A stretch of 64,000 nt of DNA from Ulota crispa (GCA_963920765.1 OY987242.1:27118002-27182001), one strand, 5' to 3'; shown: positions 1 through 12,852, counted from the stretch's first letter. Notes: generated from the letters alone by a model not told the origin. Numbers and translations are program-made.

Positions 1-50
1 TTTCAGGACTATTTGGAGTCCCGTTTCTCCCTCTTGTACATTGAAGATAC

Positions 51-3000
51 TCGTTTGAAACTCTTTCGCATCTCATGCAGAAGATGATGTTGCTTCAAAT
101 AATGCTGCGCTGGCGAGACTACAAGCTTGGCAGCGCCAGAACCCACAGCATACAGTGGTCGAATGGGCCCAGCTCCCTGCACAAACTTGAAAAGCTGGTT
201 TTGGAGAATATCTTGTAGCCACTCATTTAGAAATATTCTTGAGAAACTGCTCAGTCCATGCACTCCGGCAGCCTTCACGTGTTTTAACTGGAGCTCAATA
301 CCCTGCACAACAACGCTCACTTAGTGACTGTGACGATGATAGTCCGATTTAAGTCACGAGACTAGTGTGTCAAACGAAAGCAGGAAAATATGAAAATTAG
401 CAGAAAAAAGCATTAAAAAGTGTACCTTCCACTGAACCAAATTCACAAGTTCAGCATAATTGCCGGCTTTCAAGGCTGCTAGGTCCACTCTACGAGGAAG
501 ATAATCCACACGAATGTTGAACGGAAGCACTTCAAACATCTGTCATCATGAATCATCGATGGTCAGAAAGACAGTCACATAAAATAAATGTCCAAGTTTC
601 AAAAACCATACAATCTCCGTGCCGTTTGATGAAAGAGAGTTCACCAACACAAAGAAAACTGGTTTAGTAAGTATCTATAAACACTCATGCAAATTCGGGA
701 ACAAACAAGGTAATAAAAATGTGGTAAATGATCAAACAAGTGAATCATATATAGGACAGGATACGACGCGTCAAAGTACCTGGAAAAAGGGTAGCAAGGG
801 TTCTGTAGGAGAATCAGTAAGATTGGAGCCGACTGAAGGGTTGGAACTGAATGAAGATGCCCTGGACAAATTTAATTCTTCCGATAACGTTCCTTGGCTG
901 GCACAGAACTGCGAAGAGAAAAACTTGCTGCAGAAATCAAGGTGGCGTTGATCTAAATGAATCCGAATGGGTAGGAGTGCAAAAGATACCCTGCCACCAC
1001 AAACAATCCCATCAATTAATTCTTGGAGGATTCAATTAAGACAAGCATCAATGTGCGAAATAGCACAGAATTTCTAAATTAGAAATAGACCACACTACAA
1101 AGAGCGCTTAGGTCCAGACTAAATTATCACACAAGTCTCCTATAACCACATCGCACCCTTGAATGCCATTCGAGATAAATAAGCGCAACTTCTGTCGTGA
1201 TCGAGGTTAAACCGTCCAATATTCTAAATTCAACAGTACAGTCGAGTTTCTATAATTCAAAGTTCGTGCAAAATATAAAAATCGTTCAATTTCTAGTCAA
1301 CAACTCACCTGTATTCTTCTAACACGTCCGTAGGATCTGGTCGGACAGCATCCATATCTATTTTAACGGCTTGAGATGACGTTTCTCGAGGCCGAGACGC
1401 CACATGGTGATAGCCTACAACCTGTAAAAAGAAAAGGAAGGAACAAATGATTAAGTGAAAATCTCATGTCCTTCTTGTCCATACTTCCAGGAGATATTCC
1501 AGAAAGGAAAAGAAAAACAACGCGAGCAATAGGATTACGACAGTGCAACACTAAAATACCCAACCGAAGGTGTGAATTCTTACAGTTTTCCACGGAGCAT
1601 TGGGGCTACAATCAAGGACTCCGAAATTGGAAACCGTGACAGTCAGCTTTGAGGCATAAAGTTCGGTTGTAGGGAATAAGTCGTACTGCACATTCACCCC
1701 ATTTAGAAACAACTCTAAGCAAACGCTTGGTTTGCGACTGCTTTCACCAGCAGGTGCACGCGTATTCCAGTCAGGATCCTCATCCCCAAATGGCCAGTCT
1801 GAACCCTCATGGAGGCGCCATTTCAAGCTCATGTTCTGTAAAACCATACGACCAACTGACTTGGGGTACCGCTTTGGGAGACCCAGTTTGACCACTTGCG
1901 TTTCTAAAGGAACATGATCCTCAACAATGTTCGGCCCATCGCCTTCGTACCAACCACCCCCAGAGGCACCTGTACGTGGAGGGTTTTTGAATGGTCCATT
2001 TGCAGTTGATGAAGAATCGTCTGAATGTTCAGAAAGACCACCCGGAGTGTGCTCAGACAAGTAGTCTTCGATGAAGATGTCTTCTTGAACATCCCTGACG
2101 CTCAATTCCGAGCTTTCAAGATCCAAGGCTTCCGATTGCAACTCACGCAAACTGATAAAAGCATTCTCAAGAACACCATCTAATAAGTCACGAGGTTCAC
2201 TAACATCCGCTGCTTTCACTTCCACTTTGTGCATTTTGATCTGTACACTCTGCTGCTGCAGAGGAGGAGCAAAGAGCTGCTGTAACTGAGCAACGAGGCG
2301 TTCAAATGCTGCAGTAGTATCGTGACAAGTATCGAAGCAGATTTCGTTATTCCCACATTCCACCTCCCATTTCTGGCTGTCGTCGCCACCAAGTCTGACA
2401 GTGACACCCATTGAAGTCTCCTTTGCAACCTGCATGAAATCAAGATTTTATAAAATCAAATAATAGAAGCAAATTCGTCATCCAACATAGCATAAACCTT
2501 CAAGCTCAGAAACGACACCAGACAAGCACTTAAGACACCATGCCTAAGAGGTACAAATACTGCTCATCCCAGGCATTTCAACTCAGAGAATAGTGACCAG
2601 GTGAATACATGTAGACGTACAAATCTTTACAACTTTCAACAAATAGACCCTCTCAAGCCAACTTACAGCGAGGTTACAGAGAAATCGCCATATCTTAACA
2701 TTAAACTTACTAAAATTATCTTACAAAGAAAAGGAAGGAGATCGAAACTAGATAGAAGGGAACCAACGAATAAACTCTACACAAAGAGAGAGAACCCCAA
2801 GGGCAGGTAATGTCGTACCTGAACAAAACCTGTATGTTGCATGGAGTCGGTGGAGTAGGTGAATTGCGCCTGTTTTTTAAATTCCAAGTCCAGCACATGT
2901 AGTGCAACGTCACGGAGCCTAACATCATACTGCTCCTGATTAGAGTGCATGCCATCACCACTCGATATTCGCACTGCAGCAGCGGCCAGAACACACGCAA

Positions 3001-6000
3001 CAGCAGAAGCCTCAGGAGCTGAAAGAGCCTCCAATCCAGGTTCATAACCCAAAGCAGCATCGTGCAAGTCCACTAAAAAGTACTTTCGCAGTTCATTCTT
3101 AGAAACAGGGGAAGGATGTGCTTGCTCGGCATCCTCTTTCCTAGCGTCACTTGTCAATGCTTCGGCTGGATCGAAGAATGCAGCAACTGCATTAATCCAG
3201 TCAAGACGGCCACCATACGCAACAATCGTGCACCCCTTCACGTTGGCCATAATGAAGTCATCTGCCAGCCTTTCACGACCAGGCCAAGACACATAGGTCA
3301 CAATAATGCCGGCTGACCCAACTGCCAAGACATTTCCACCCCCTCCATTTCCCCGCTGCAAGGCACTACTCCTGCATGCAAAGAGGAGAACCTCGTCGGT
3401 ATCACCTTGCAAGGGCGACAACCATCGATCAGGCGGAGATCCTGACACTTGACATTCTTCATGGCGAACACGTAAGTAGGATGCATCCAGGCTGCCACCC
3501 ATTTGCAAAACGGACAAAACCTGGAACATAATAATTGTGCGATTAGAATAGCACAAATTACCGACAAGAAACCATGAATCAAGTTGCAGTTAGACCTAAT
3601 CATACGCTAGCACCGAAAGCCACAAACCAGGAAAACGCAATATAGTAGGTTAGGGAACTGACAATCCAGCTAAGCAAATTTTGCTAGGTAAATATCAATT
3701 ATCATAATGAAAAATACATCAACTCAAATAAAACCAAAAAAAGTAGCGGTATTCCCCAACCTGAAGCTTGTGGATGTCAAAGTGTAAGATTTCCCAATGT
3801 TTCACCTCCTCGATCATCTCCTCAGTGAGAAGATTGAAATCCAATATTGCGTCTAAACGATCACATTGCACAATCACTGCTGTTTGTGAGACGTGCAGTC
3901 CTTCTGCGGCCAGTGAACTGGATGGTGTTGAAAATAAGCTACTTCCATCCAGATTCGTTTCACTAGCACAATCGGTCTTATTTGCAAGAGAAGAAAATAG
4001 CCCAATGAGTAGCAGGTACTGAGATCTCGACGTGTGCACCCCAACGAAGGGCAACCTCACTTGCACGACAATTGAGGATGATTTAATGAGCTTCTCTCTT
4101 AAATGTAAGTCTGCTTCTTCGGCAGCCTCTGCGGAAATGGCTGCCACAAAATCAAAGTTACAACCACCTATGCCTCCTCCTCCATCACCTCTTCTTTTCT
4201 GTGCCACTGCCCTGTCCCATGCTTGTTTGGCTACCCATGGACCAGTTTCAACTCCCCTGTTCCATGCAACCTCCACTGAAGCATCGACCTCACCCTGATG
4301 CTTGATCTTCAAAATTCCACTTGCTTGAAATTTCTCATATTGTGAGTCAACGTCCTTCAAGACCAGAAATACAGTGGCTTCTTCAACAGCAAAGACCAGT
4401 GAATTCCCAAGATTTGTCACAGCATCCATCAACTGAAGGTCCACAGACGCCAAAGCCAGGTCCAAAACACAGAAAGCTTTGGGGCTTCCAATGCTGCTTG
4501 CTAGTGGAAGTAACGGAATACCGGAAATAATCCGAACAGATGAGAGTGACGACGTGATATGAACAGAGGATAAACCAGCCACCGTCCTATTACTTTGATT
4601 ACCGGAAGTGTCCTGCCCATGATCAGAAGTACTGATCTGTCCCAGAAAATGAGTTACTCGCTGCACACACTGAAAATCTAGCCATATGACAACAGGTTGA
4701 AAATTTGTGTTGATATCCAAGCTCCAGGACCCCTCTGCAGCACCAGTATTGTTTATACCATGACGACAAAATTTCAGGCCAACCTGTACAGATTGGTTTG
4801 TCGCTGATGAGGTAATCCTTAGCATTTGATTTCTTTTCTTAGCCTTGTTATTTTCTCCTTTAATCGTGTTAGTCACATTCGAAGCAGGGTAGAGGCTAAC
4901 ATCATAAAGGGGTAAAGTTTCTTCGATGAGACTGGAGACCGTCTTGCGAGTCCAATCTTTTTCTTTCAGAAGAAAGGAAGCTGCCATTTCGTCTGTTGCA
5001 TCTTCCCAAAGCTCAACACTTTCAACAGTAAGATTTAGATCTGTCTTCTTTTCGGAAATCTGAACAAGGAATACAAATGTATGGTAAGTCTACAGTGCTC
5101 AAGATAAATATAATACAAAATTGTATCGTAGTTATTACTTCCCCATAGATGTACTTCAATTCGCGCGTAATGCAACCTCGATCACCATAACTATACATTT
5201 CCTTTTCTTAACAATGCAGTCAAAATGTACGAATAGGAATAAATGTATATGGAATGCCACACGATACCTATATGAAGATAGCTGTCCTTAAACATGCTAG
5301 TCACTCAGCACATTATAGGAATTTATTGCAGTCACGACGCGCTCTTTAGGCAAAGAAACAACGAGTGTCCAAAATAACCAAAAAGGTTAAGGCAGAGAAC
5401 TCACAGCAAATGAGAGGATGGTTCCTTCTAAATGTAAACGCAACTGCTCATCCACTGTACTGTCGGTGCTCTTTACGGTATCCGTGTAGGCAACCTCCAC
5501 CGATATACTGATAAATCTTGCTTTAACACCATATTCCACCTGCTTCCAAGCATCTACATGCCAAACCCCGATTTTAAGTTAGCGGGAATATAAAAATGCG
5601 TCATTAATTGCCGAGAATACTCCCACAACCGGTTTACAACAGTAAAAGCCATGTTGACTAGTCACCAGAATTGCCAAGATTAGATAACTGCATTCAGGTA
5701 CTCTACCTTGGTTAAACCCATGAATAAGTTTGAGATATATACCTGTTGCAAGAAGCATTGAACCAGTATCCAAACACTCGAAGAACTCGTCCACACTGCA
5801 ACAAATGACAAAAATATGAGATACGACCTAAGAATCCGGGTTTTGATCAAACCTGAACAGAAACACAATCTTCAACAATAACAGCTCTAGAACTAAGAAT
5901 TTAGTCCTCATTGTCTTTCACTGATCAAACAAGCCTCCAAAAATGATTTGGAACTAACCTGGCCGCCAAGTCTGCCTCGGCCACTTCTCCTGGGACTTTC

Positions 6001-7510
6001 TGACTATCTGCTCCGCCCCATCGCATCCAGTCTGATATCAAGTTTGTAGCAGGCAAAAACACTGAGCTACCAGCAACACTGCCCTCGGCTCCACCCACCG
6101 ATCTCGTGACCAGCATATCCGCTAACCTCTCAAGACGTTCTCCCCTCTTCTCAAGAATCCGACCAGTTTCTTCCATGGCACGCTTACTGCTACTTACAGA
6201 ATTCACCAGAGTAAATAGTTGCTCTATCCTCCAAACAGATGCATAGATCTTGAACGGTTGAACCACAAACTCAGTGTTGATTTTTGGAATGTCCAGAGAC
6301 CCTTCTCGTAACGGTATCCGTAATTGAATGGATCCCAGAATTCCACCACCATCTGCTCCTCCTAACACCGGAACCAAATGCTCCGCCATGTACCTGTTCG
6401 TCGTTCTCTCTTTCGACTCAACATTCTTAGGAGTTGGTAGCAAGCTAATTGTAAACCCTCTGAATTTGACATTTTTGACCACCATATGCGTGTCGATTCC
6501 GCTGTCTTGTGATTGAGAGCTCTCATTACCATACTCCACATATCCAGCCCGAATCACAAGTGTCGATGGCGACTTCGTGTCCTGAAGAAAACAACTCCAT
6601 CATGTCAGACTTTGTATGTCAAACAACAACCTAATTTAAAACCTTTGCCTTTCCCTGATCCGCATCCATAAACAACTGTATCTCCAACCAACGAAATTTT
6701 TAACCTGCATTCACATACCTAGGTACTTAAGATCAATTGCCTGGTTACTTTAGGGATTTTTGTGCGAAACTTACTGAGATTAATTTTGGAAGTTCGTGGG
6801 CCGACAGAACCTCCTGCTGAGTTTGATGCTCATATTTGATTGTCAGGTTCGTCACCTTAACACACAGCCCTAAAAGCACTTTCTCAACGATTTGCGCAAT
6901 CGCGCGAACCCCGACTTCAATGTCCATGTAGGCGGCTTCGCTGTTTTCCATCCCTCCGAGGACATCCCCATCGCTTTTTACTCCAAAAGCAGAGCCCGAA
7001 GTCCTACCTTCCTTATCCACCTGTGTTCGTACAGGGCGCAGGCGAGGGCCGAGAACAAGCTGGAGCCCGTGAATTTGAACCTCACACGGCTGATCCCGAC
7101 TGAAAATACTCCACAGATTCTTAGCGGTCACATTGCCTATCAAGCCTTCCTTCAACACTACCGGCGAAGTATCCCCCAACTGCTTGCCAATCAAACAAAA
7201 AAACAACGTCATCGAATCCCATTCCACAAACACGAACCCTACAGCAACCTCCAATTACCTACATAAACCACAAAGAACTCTCTCGTCTGACGTCTCTATC
7301 CAATTCATGAGAATTCAACAAAAACATCCTATAAAATCGCACCTGGTCGTTGAAGTAAGCCGTGTTCAGCGCGAGTTCCTTCAAATGAATCGTCCCCGAC
7401 CCTATCTGCACGTCTAGCTGCTCCAGATCCAAGTCATTCCGCAATATCCTCCCCAGCAAGTGCTTCATAGCAAATTTGCACACCCGCTTGGTTGCCCATT
7501 GCGAAATCAT
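51..7510 (-). CDS. ATG2: Autophagy-related protein 2 (ATG2), C-terminus beyond window
   Basis: ATG2 is a rod-shaped lipid-transfer protein that moves phospholipid from the ER to the growing phagophore, working with ATG9 and ATG18/WIPI. Coding exons read on the minus strand: 7510-7343, 7179-6775, 6681-6643, 6581-5959, 5795-5743, 5553-5405, 5059-3761, 3520-2819, 2429-1584, 1421-1309, 990-780, 539-426 and 302-51. All have GT-AG borders and compatible phases, and total about 1658 residues; plant ATG2 is near 1900, so roughly the last 200 lie off the left edge. The N-terminus (KRVCKF, then [15 protein letters not shown]) is the chorein domain. The exons at 1421-1309 and 990-780 give the conserved block with [13 protein letters not shown] and LDFCSKFF, and the exon at 302-51 contains VGSGAAKLV. 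The start is set by resemblance to plant ATG2, and the first in-frame Met precedes the chorein motif. The 39-nt exon 6681-6643 and the donor near base 50 are the least certain points. Confidence 0.9.
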
Positions 7511-7520
7511 GGCGACGCAT
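7434..7520 (-). promoter_or_regulatory. Upstream ORF overlapping the ATG2 start codon
   Basis: An ATG at 7520-7518 lies 10 nt upstream of the ATG2 start in another frame. It opens a 28-codon ORF that ends with TGA at 7436-7434, inside ATG2 exon 1. An overlapping upstream ORF of this sort normally lowers initiation at the main start. Whether the transcript includes this ATG is inferred. Confidence 0.5.
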
Positions 7521-7534
7521 GGAGTGCGCCACCG

Positions 7535-7553
7535 CCCGCCCGCCCGCCCGCCC
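7535..7553 (-). promoter_or_regulatory. G-quadruplex motif in the ATG2 leader
   Basis: On the gene's sense (minus) strand there are five GGG runs separated by single C residues, with CCC runs on the plus strand at 7535-7537, 7539-7541, 7543-7545, 7547-7549 and 7551-7553. This meets the strictest G4 definition (1-nt loops) and ends 25 nt before the ATG2 start. It could form in the DNA of the promoter or in the 5' leader RNA. Confidence 0.6.
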
Positions 7554-8255
7554 GCAAGCGCTTAGCAAAAAAGGAAGTTAAACCACCACTCCTTATCAAT
7601 CACACGCTTCCGCTCGAACCGAATTTTCCAAAAGACTCAGGTATTATACCTGGCTACTAAACCCTTGAAACAAGACGAATTAGCTGCGTCATGAATTCCG
7701 CCACCACCTCTCACAGAGCACCAGTCAAGCACAATCCAAAGAAAAATTCCTATCCCCGAGTGTCGCCGACTCCACGAAACCTACAAACGCCTCGTCGTAT
7801 CGGAATGTATCGTCTCATCACCAAACCCTAGTAATTGACCGGAATTGGAAGTATGATTGTTCCGTCTCCCAAAAAGCAAAAGCACCAGCAGCATCGCCGG
7901 CCTGGTAAGTCGGTTGAGAAAACAACCGGACACGTAATACCGCAGAAGCGCCAACCATGCAGTACAATCCACGGCCCAAGAGGAAAAGCTGCAACTCGGC
8001 CGCCGCAGCACCGGAAATCCTCGCTCCTACGAAAGCACGGAGACAGAGTGCAATACCACCATGAGGTGGCGGAGTACTATGCCCGAGAAAAGCAACTCCG
8101 TCGTCACGATACCCCCGAACTCTTCATCAAGGAGTCTCAAACAACACACACTTGAATTGTTAACGTTCATGGATGGGAACGTGGATATTAACCTACACTG
8201 ACGGAGGCCCCTTTTACATTAGAGGTGAGGAGCCATGGAGAAAATCCTTCACGGG
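7554..8255. other. ATG2 upstream region (5' leader and promoter)
   Basis: This stretch is less AT-rich than the intergenic DNA further right and has no repeat family that I recognise, consistent with leader and promoter. A 106-aa open frame on the plus strand (7835-8155) is basic and low-complexity and matches no family known to me. No TATA box could be assigned confidently. Confidence 0.4.
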
Positions 8256-8395
8256 CCATGGCTTTTCTTTGCTTTGAAAGGCCGGTTTTTGGAGGTAAGT
8301 TAGAGGTTTCTTGTTGCGGTGTATGGGTCATGGTTCTTCTTTGAAAGGCCAATCTTAGGAAGTAAGTTAGAGGCTTCTTGCTATAGTGTAAAGGG
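8256..8395. repeat. Imperfect two-unit tandem repeat
   Basis: Two units of about 70 bp each run through catgg, tttgaaaggcc, aagttagagg and ttcttg, with several substitutions. A further partial unit may be present near 8690-8730. No coding sense. Confidence 0.5.
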
Positions 8396-8531
8396 AGAAG
8401 AGGTCATAATGTATGTATATATATAAATAAATAAAAGATTTTTCTTTTTTTTTAAGTTTTTCTTTTTCTTTTCTTTTAATTTTTTGATTTATTTTTGTAA
8501 AAAAAACTTTTTTTAGGGTCCTTGGAAGTAG

Positions 8532-8563
8532 AGTTAGGCCCACCTCTTTAGGTGGGCCTAACT
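8532..8563. repeat. Short perfect hairpin
   Basis: AGTTAGGCCCACCT is followed after 4 nt by its exact reverse complement. Flanking bases (agggtcctt before, aagggacct after) extend the symmetry imperfectly, so this may be a very short MITE of about 70 bp rather than a terminator. Confidence 0.45.
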
Positions 8564-8738
8564 ATAGTTCAAGGGACCTTTTGCTTGTGCTTTTTCATTG
8601 CCACAAAGGACCAAAGGTGTTTGTCCACCTCATTTTCTCCTTCTCTTGTCTTTTGAAAAAAAAATCCCATTCTTGAAGTTTTCATTGGCCAAAATTTTGC
8701 TCTCCATGGCTTCTTGGCTCTAGTGTAAAGGGGGCTTG

Positions 8739-9154
8739 AATATTGCATTTAGGTTGTCTTGACAATTAGGTTGCCTTAGGGTATGTTCACACTTGGTGTT
8801 AGGAGGGATAGTAGCAATATGAATGTAGTTTAAAAGTGAGTCCATATTCATCTAGTTTTCCTTTGATACTACCTCTCTTAAGACCAAGTGTGAACACACC
8901 CTAACCCCGGTAGTTTACCTCATGACTCATCGTTTGGTCACATGCAGGCACATGCAACTCTATAAATACTTGGATTTCACATGGTGTACTACTTAAACCC
9001 TACAGTTTATTTTTCTATAGCTTTGTTGTTGTTGCCGTGTCCTTCAAATTTGTTTGTTGTAGTAATTTTTGATGAAACTTATTGTAGCAGCAGTAAATAT
9101 TTATGTAGTGTAAAATGTCAAGAAAATAATATGGGGCAATTTAAACCCAATATT
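8739..9154. mobile_element. MITE family F, copy 1 (interrupted)
   Basis: The ends read AATATTGCATTTAGGTT and its near inverse. The body matches 34800-35083 in the same orientation (shared stretches include tcatgactcat and the run ending gtgtaaaa.tcaagaaa), with a third partial copy at 53466-53620. A Tourist-like element sits inside this copy; the sibling at 34.8 kb lacks it. Confidence 0.6.
8779..8901. mobile_element. Tourist-like MITE, 123 bp
   Basis: Terminal inverted repeats read GGGTATGTTCACACTTGG at the left and GGGTGTGTTCACACTTGG (reverse) at the right. Flanks are TTA and TAA. Relatives lie at 33186-33289 and 39456-39585, each preceded by TAA. A TWA target site with ends beginning GGG suggests the PIF/Harbinger superfamily. 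It is nested in MITE F, whose 34.8-kb sibling has only one TTA here. Confidence 0.65.
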
Positions 9155-9170
9155 TAGTGTAAACTTAATA

Positions 9171-9467
9171 GGGAGAATTTCATGGATACCCTTGAAGTTT
9201 GCCATATTTTCATAGATACCCTTGCTTTTTCAAAAAATTCACATATCATAATTTTTAGGCGTTTGTTTTGTTGTGTGTGTCACTTCCTTCTCCCTTTGTG
9301 TGCACACTACTTTTTTGTTATGTGTGCACAAAGGAAGAAGGGAAGTGACATGCACAACAAAACAAACACTTGAAAATTTTGGTCCAAGGATGTTTGTGAA
9401 ATTTGTGAAAAAACAAGAGTATCTATGAAAATATGGCAAACTTTAGGGGTATCCATGAAATTTTCCC
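9171..9467. mobile_element. Mutator-type foldback MITE, 297 bp
   Basis: Long imperfect inverted arms start GGGAGAATTTCATGGATACCC. The element is flanked by a perfect 9-bp direct repeat AACTTAATA (9162-9170 and 9468-9476), the target-site length of Mutator-like elements. The short open frames inside come from the palindrome. Confidence 0.75.
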
Positions 9468-9518
9468 AACTTAATAATACAAGGGTTTAATTTTTTAAAT
9501 ACCTTTATGTTTTGCAAA

Positions 9519-9839
9519 AGAGAAGATTTCATGGATACCCTTGAAGTTTCTAAAATTTGCATAGATGCCCTTGCTTTTTCAAAAATTGCACAAATATCCT
9601 TGGACCAAAAAATTTAGGCGATTTTTTTGTTGTGCATGCCACTTTGCTTCTTCATTTGTGTGCAAGTTGCTTCTTTTTGTTTCATTACATTTCCTTCTTT
9701 ATCATTGATCATGAAGGACATATGAGCACAACAAATAAATGCCTGAAAATTATGGTCTAGGGGTATACATGCAATTTATGAAAAAGCAAGGGTGTCTATG
9801 CAAATATTGCGAACTTCATGGGTATCAATGAAATTTCCC
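9519..9839. mobile_element. Mutator-type foldback MITE, second copy
   Basis: Same family as the element ending at 9467, more diverged. It is flanked by TTTTGCAAA (9510-9518) and TTTTGGAAA (9840-9848), a 9-bp target duplication with one mismatch. The two copies lie head to tail 51 bp apart with different target sequences, so they are independent insertions. Confidence 0.7.
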
Positions 9840-9848
9840 TTTTGGAAA

Positions 9849-10255
9849 ACACCCTTACATTTTTGCATGTTTTAAGAAATCATAGCAACCTCTATAATAT
9901 CACATTGGACTTTTGTAATATCACATCTCTAATCTTTGTGATACTATCACATAAACACAATTTAAAAACTTATTGAAATTTTTTACTTTGCATTCTATTA
10001 AACATTTTGAAAGTCTCAATAAAATTCTAATGGTGAAAACGTAGCATAGTAAGCGCCAACTGCTAGTATCCTTGAAATTTTTAAAACTGCTAAAATACCT
10101 TTGTATAGATTCTATGAAGCACCTACATTATAATGATATGTTGAGCTGCACACACGCTTCAGGCAATGCTTCAACTTCCAATTCCACAAACGCCTTGCTC
10201 ATCAAGCACAAATATTTTTATTGTAAAAATGAATATGCAAATATGCAAATGTGTA

Positions 10256-10293
<38 letters not shown>

Positions 10294-11337
10294 TACATCA
10301 AAAATGGAAATAGCAAGATACAAAAGGAAAAAGAGAGATGAATTCAAATCATGTATGGGTGGTTGCAAGGTGGTTATAGGCTTTTTGTTGCGCACATTGC
10401 AGTTGTACCACAGTATAGTTGCACCACAGTATTGCAGGACATCTACAATTGTATTTTAGCAATTTTGCAAAGAAGTTCTTTACATAAAAATGGAACCCCT
10501 TGGCACTATGTCCCACATCTCATTGAAATTTGAGAGTTTGATTTTTGTAAAGCTAAAAGTTAGGACTTGGTGCATTACACTAGGACAATTCTCTTTTGTG
10601 AGCATCAAAAGGTGAGCCATGAGCGGTGAGCCAAGATTTCCGTGAGCGCAAACCAATTTTGAACTCAAAATCAATGAAAAAACTAAAAAAACTGCAAGTT
10701 TTTAGAAGAAGAAAATTCAAATGCATAATGATAGGGCCCTGTGTACACAACTACAGGCTTAATTTAGTCTTTTGATTATAAAAAAACCTCGGTTCATAGC
10801 TCATGGATTCCTACTCACAATATAGCATTCTCCATGTCAAGGTTTCATTTTTTGGTTGCACAACTTGTGTATTGCAATGGCTTGCAATAGTTTAAGGTCT
10901 ATTTTTAAATTCTTATATTCTATTTAAATTTTGGCTAAATTTGAAAATAATGATAAAAGATTGTATACAAAAATATGAAAAGATCAAGAGTTTAAGTGCA
11001 AGGTCTTTTCAAAAATAGTGCCTTAGTTTTGATGTCTTCTTGTTTAACATTTTACATTGAGTGTTCATCTATTATCTCCATTTAATAAGTACATGCTTGC
11101 TCTTGAAACACCCTAGCTTACATTATCTCTAGTGTTGCTCTCTCAAGTTTGACACATTTCAAACATGAATGATAAGTGCTCCAGGCCCCTCAAAATACTC
11201 TCATGGCATTCTAATGTAGCATGTCAAGGAGGTGTCAAGCATTGGCCCTTCAAAACACTATTCATCTTAAGTTTAGTGGATTTTATCAGATACTCCCCAT
11301 GGTGAAAGTTCAAGTGACTACTTATGGAGCACTTTTG
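9849..11337. other. AT-rich intergenic DNA
   Basis: No gene or end-defined element was recognised. It includes an AT microsatellite at 10258-10286 and short chance open frames only. Confidence 0.5.
10258..10286. repeat. AT microsatellite
   Basis: Uninterrupted AT dinucleotides. They generate spurious Tyr-Ile frames on both strands. Confidence 0.9.
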
Positions 11338-12213
11338 AAGTACAGTACTAGGCAAGCATGAATAGTCCGCTCCCTTGCTGCTGTTCAAAGAACTTTGCAT
11401 ATTGCATAGTAAAATTGGGATTTTGTTGTTTTGAATCATACATATTGACTCTTATGCAATTGCAACCAAGCATACCAAATTTTGATCCCAAAGAACCAAA
11501 ACCCTATTTTTGGTGAATTATTTTGTATTAAATTCATGATTTTACATAAAAATTGATTGAAGAAAAGTGGTGATGAATTTTTGAGATTTGATTGCATGGA
11601 TGTGTAGATATGCACATCTTTCCTTTGGACAAGCATTTCCAAAAAATGCTCCTAAATTCCTTCTATAATGATTTCAATGTTGAGATGAACATGTTCAAAT
11701 TTTGTAAAGTAAATGTTTCTTTATGATAATCAAATTTTGTTACTTGACTCATACACTATGACTACATTTGTACCTTTGAACATAAAAATATATTTATTTG
11801 GCCAAAAGCTAGCTTAAAAACAAAAATATCTATTTTACAAATTTTGGTCCTACTACAACCCACATTGAACTCTTTCTCAATCAGAATTTTGTTGCTTAAA
11901 GGTACTTGTTTTAACATGAAAAAGGTACATATAGATGTTTCCTACACATTCATGCAATCAAATCTCAAAAATTCATCACCACTTTTCTTCAATCAATTTT
12001 CATGTAAAATCATGAATTTAATACACAATAATTCACCAAAAATAGGGTTTTGATTCTTTGGAATCAAAATTTGGTATGCTTGGTTGCAATTGCATAAGAA
12101 TCAATATGTATGATTCAAAACAACAAAATCCCAATTTTACTATGCAATATGTGAAGTTCTTTGAACAGCAACAAGGGAGCAGACTATTTATGCTTGCCCG
12201 GTATTGTACAAGA
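11338..12213. repeat. Large foldback, arms about 270 bp
   Basis: The left arm (11338 to about 11610) reappears inverted at about 11935-12213. Both arms carry the blocks tgctgttcaaagaac, accaaaattttg-type runs, ctatttttggtgaattattttgtat and gatgaatttttgagat. A third, single-arm copy lies at 54122-54345. Ends and target duplications were not resolved, so the superfamily is unknown. Confidence 0.65.
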
Positions 12214-12848
12214 ATGAACAACAAGAATTTTGAGGGTTTTTTAAAAACCAATATAATCTCTTGAAGTGCAACGTTGGAGATGCTCTTACTTGTGATCCCA
12301 CATGGTTCACACATGGTTCGCTGCGTTCGCACCATAGATGTCGTACGTTTTAATGTGGGGAACAAGTACAGAGCACCGGATTTCAAGGTTGACAATTTTG
12401 CACGAGTCTTTGGGAACACGTGCAAGCCTGTACCGGACTACCAGTTGTGCAACGAATGTGAGTACCGGGGAAGTCCACTGACTGGTCCAAGGTGGACCCA
12501 ACATCTGTTACAATGCTTTTTTGGGCAATATTTCACTCATTTCTTTTAAAGGATATTTGGTAAAACACTTTCCCCTTTTTAGTGGATGAAATTGCTGAAA
12601 TGTCCCATGATCTTGAGATGATATTGGTTTTTTCGAAGGAGTGTAGATTTTGATAAATAGATGAGTTTTCATCCATATTTGAGTATCGTATTCAAGTTCA
12701 TGGACGTCACTCTAACAAAGATCATTTTTTTATTACTTAAATTTAATGAAAAAAAATACTACAGAGGAGGTTTTGCATTGGAAAAAAATATCGCAAGAAA
12801 GTTTTGAGTAGGTACTTTACTTGAAATGTGAGCTAGTTCTACAAAGAC
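12214..12848. other. Intergenic, partly higher GC, unassigned
   Basis: The 12,270-12,530 segment is less AT-rich and keeps open frames on both strands (91 aa plus, 65 aa minus). Neither resembles a protein family I know, and I do not call a gene. Confidence 0.4.
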
Positions 12849-12852
12849 TTAA

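Noticed and set aside
8532-8563. Bacterial-style terminator hairpin
   Set aside because: Nuclear plant DNA with no gene ending here; a tiny MITE explains the symmetry better.
12274-12549. 91-codon open frame with several Cys
   Set aside because: It overlaps a minus-strand frame, has no recognisable motif and no splice partners.
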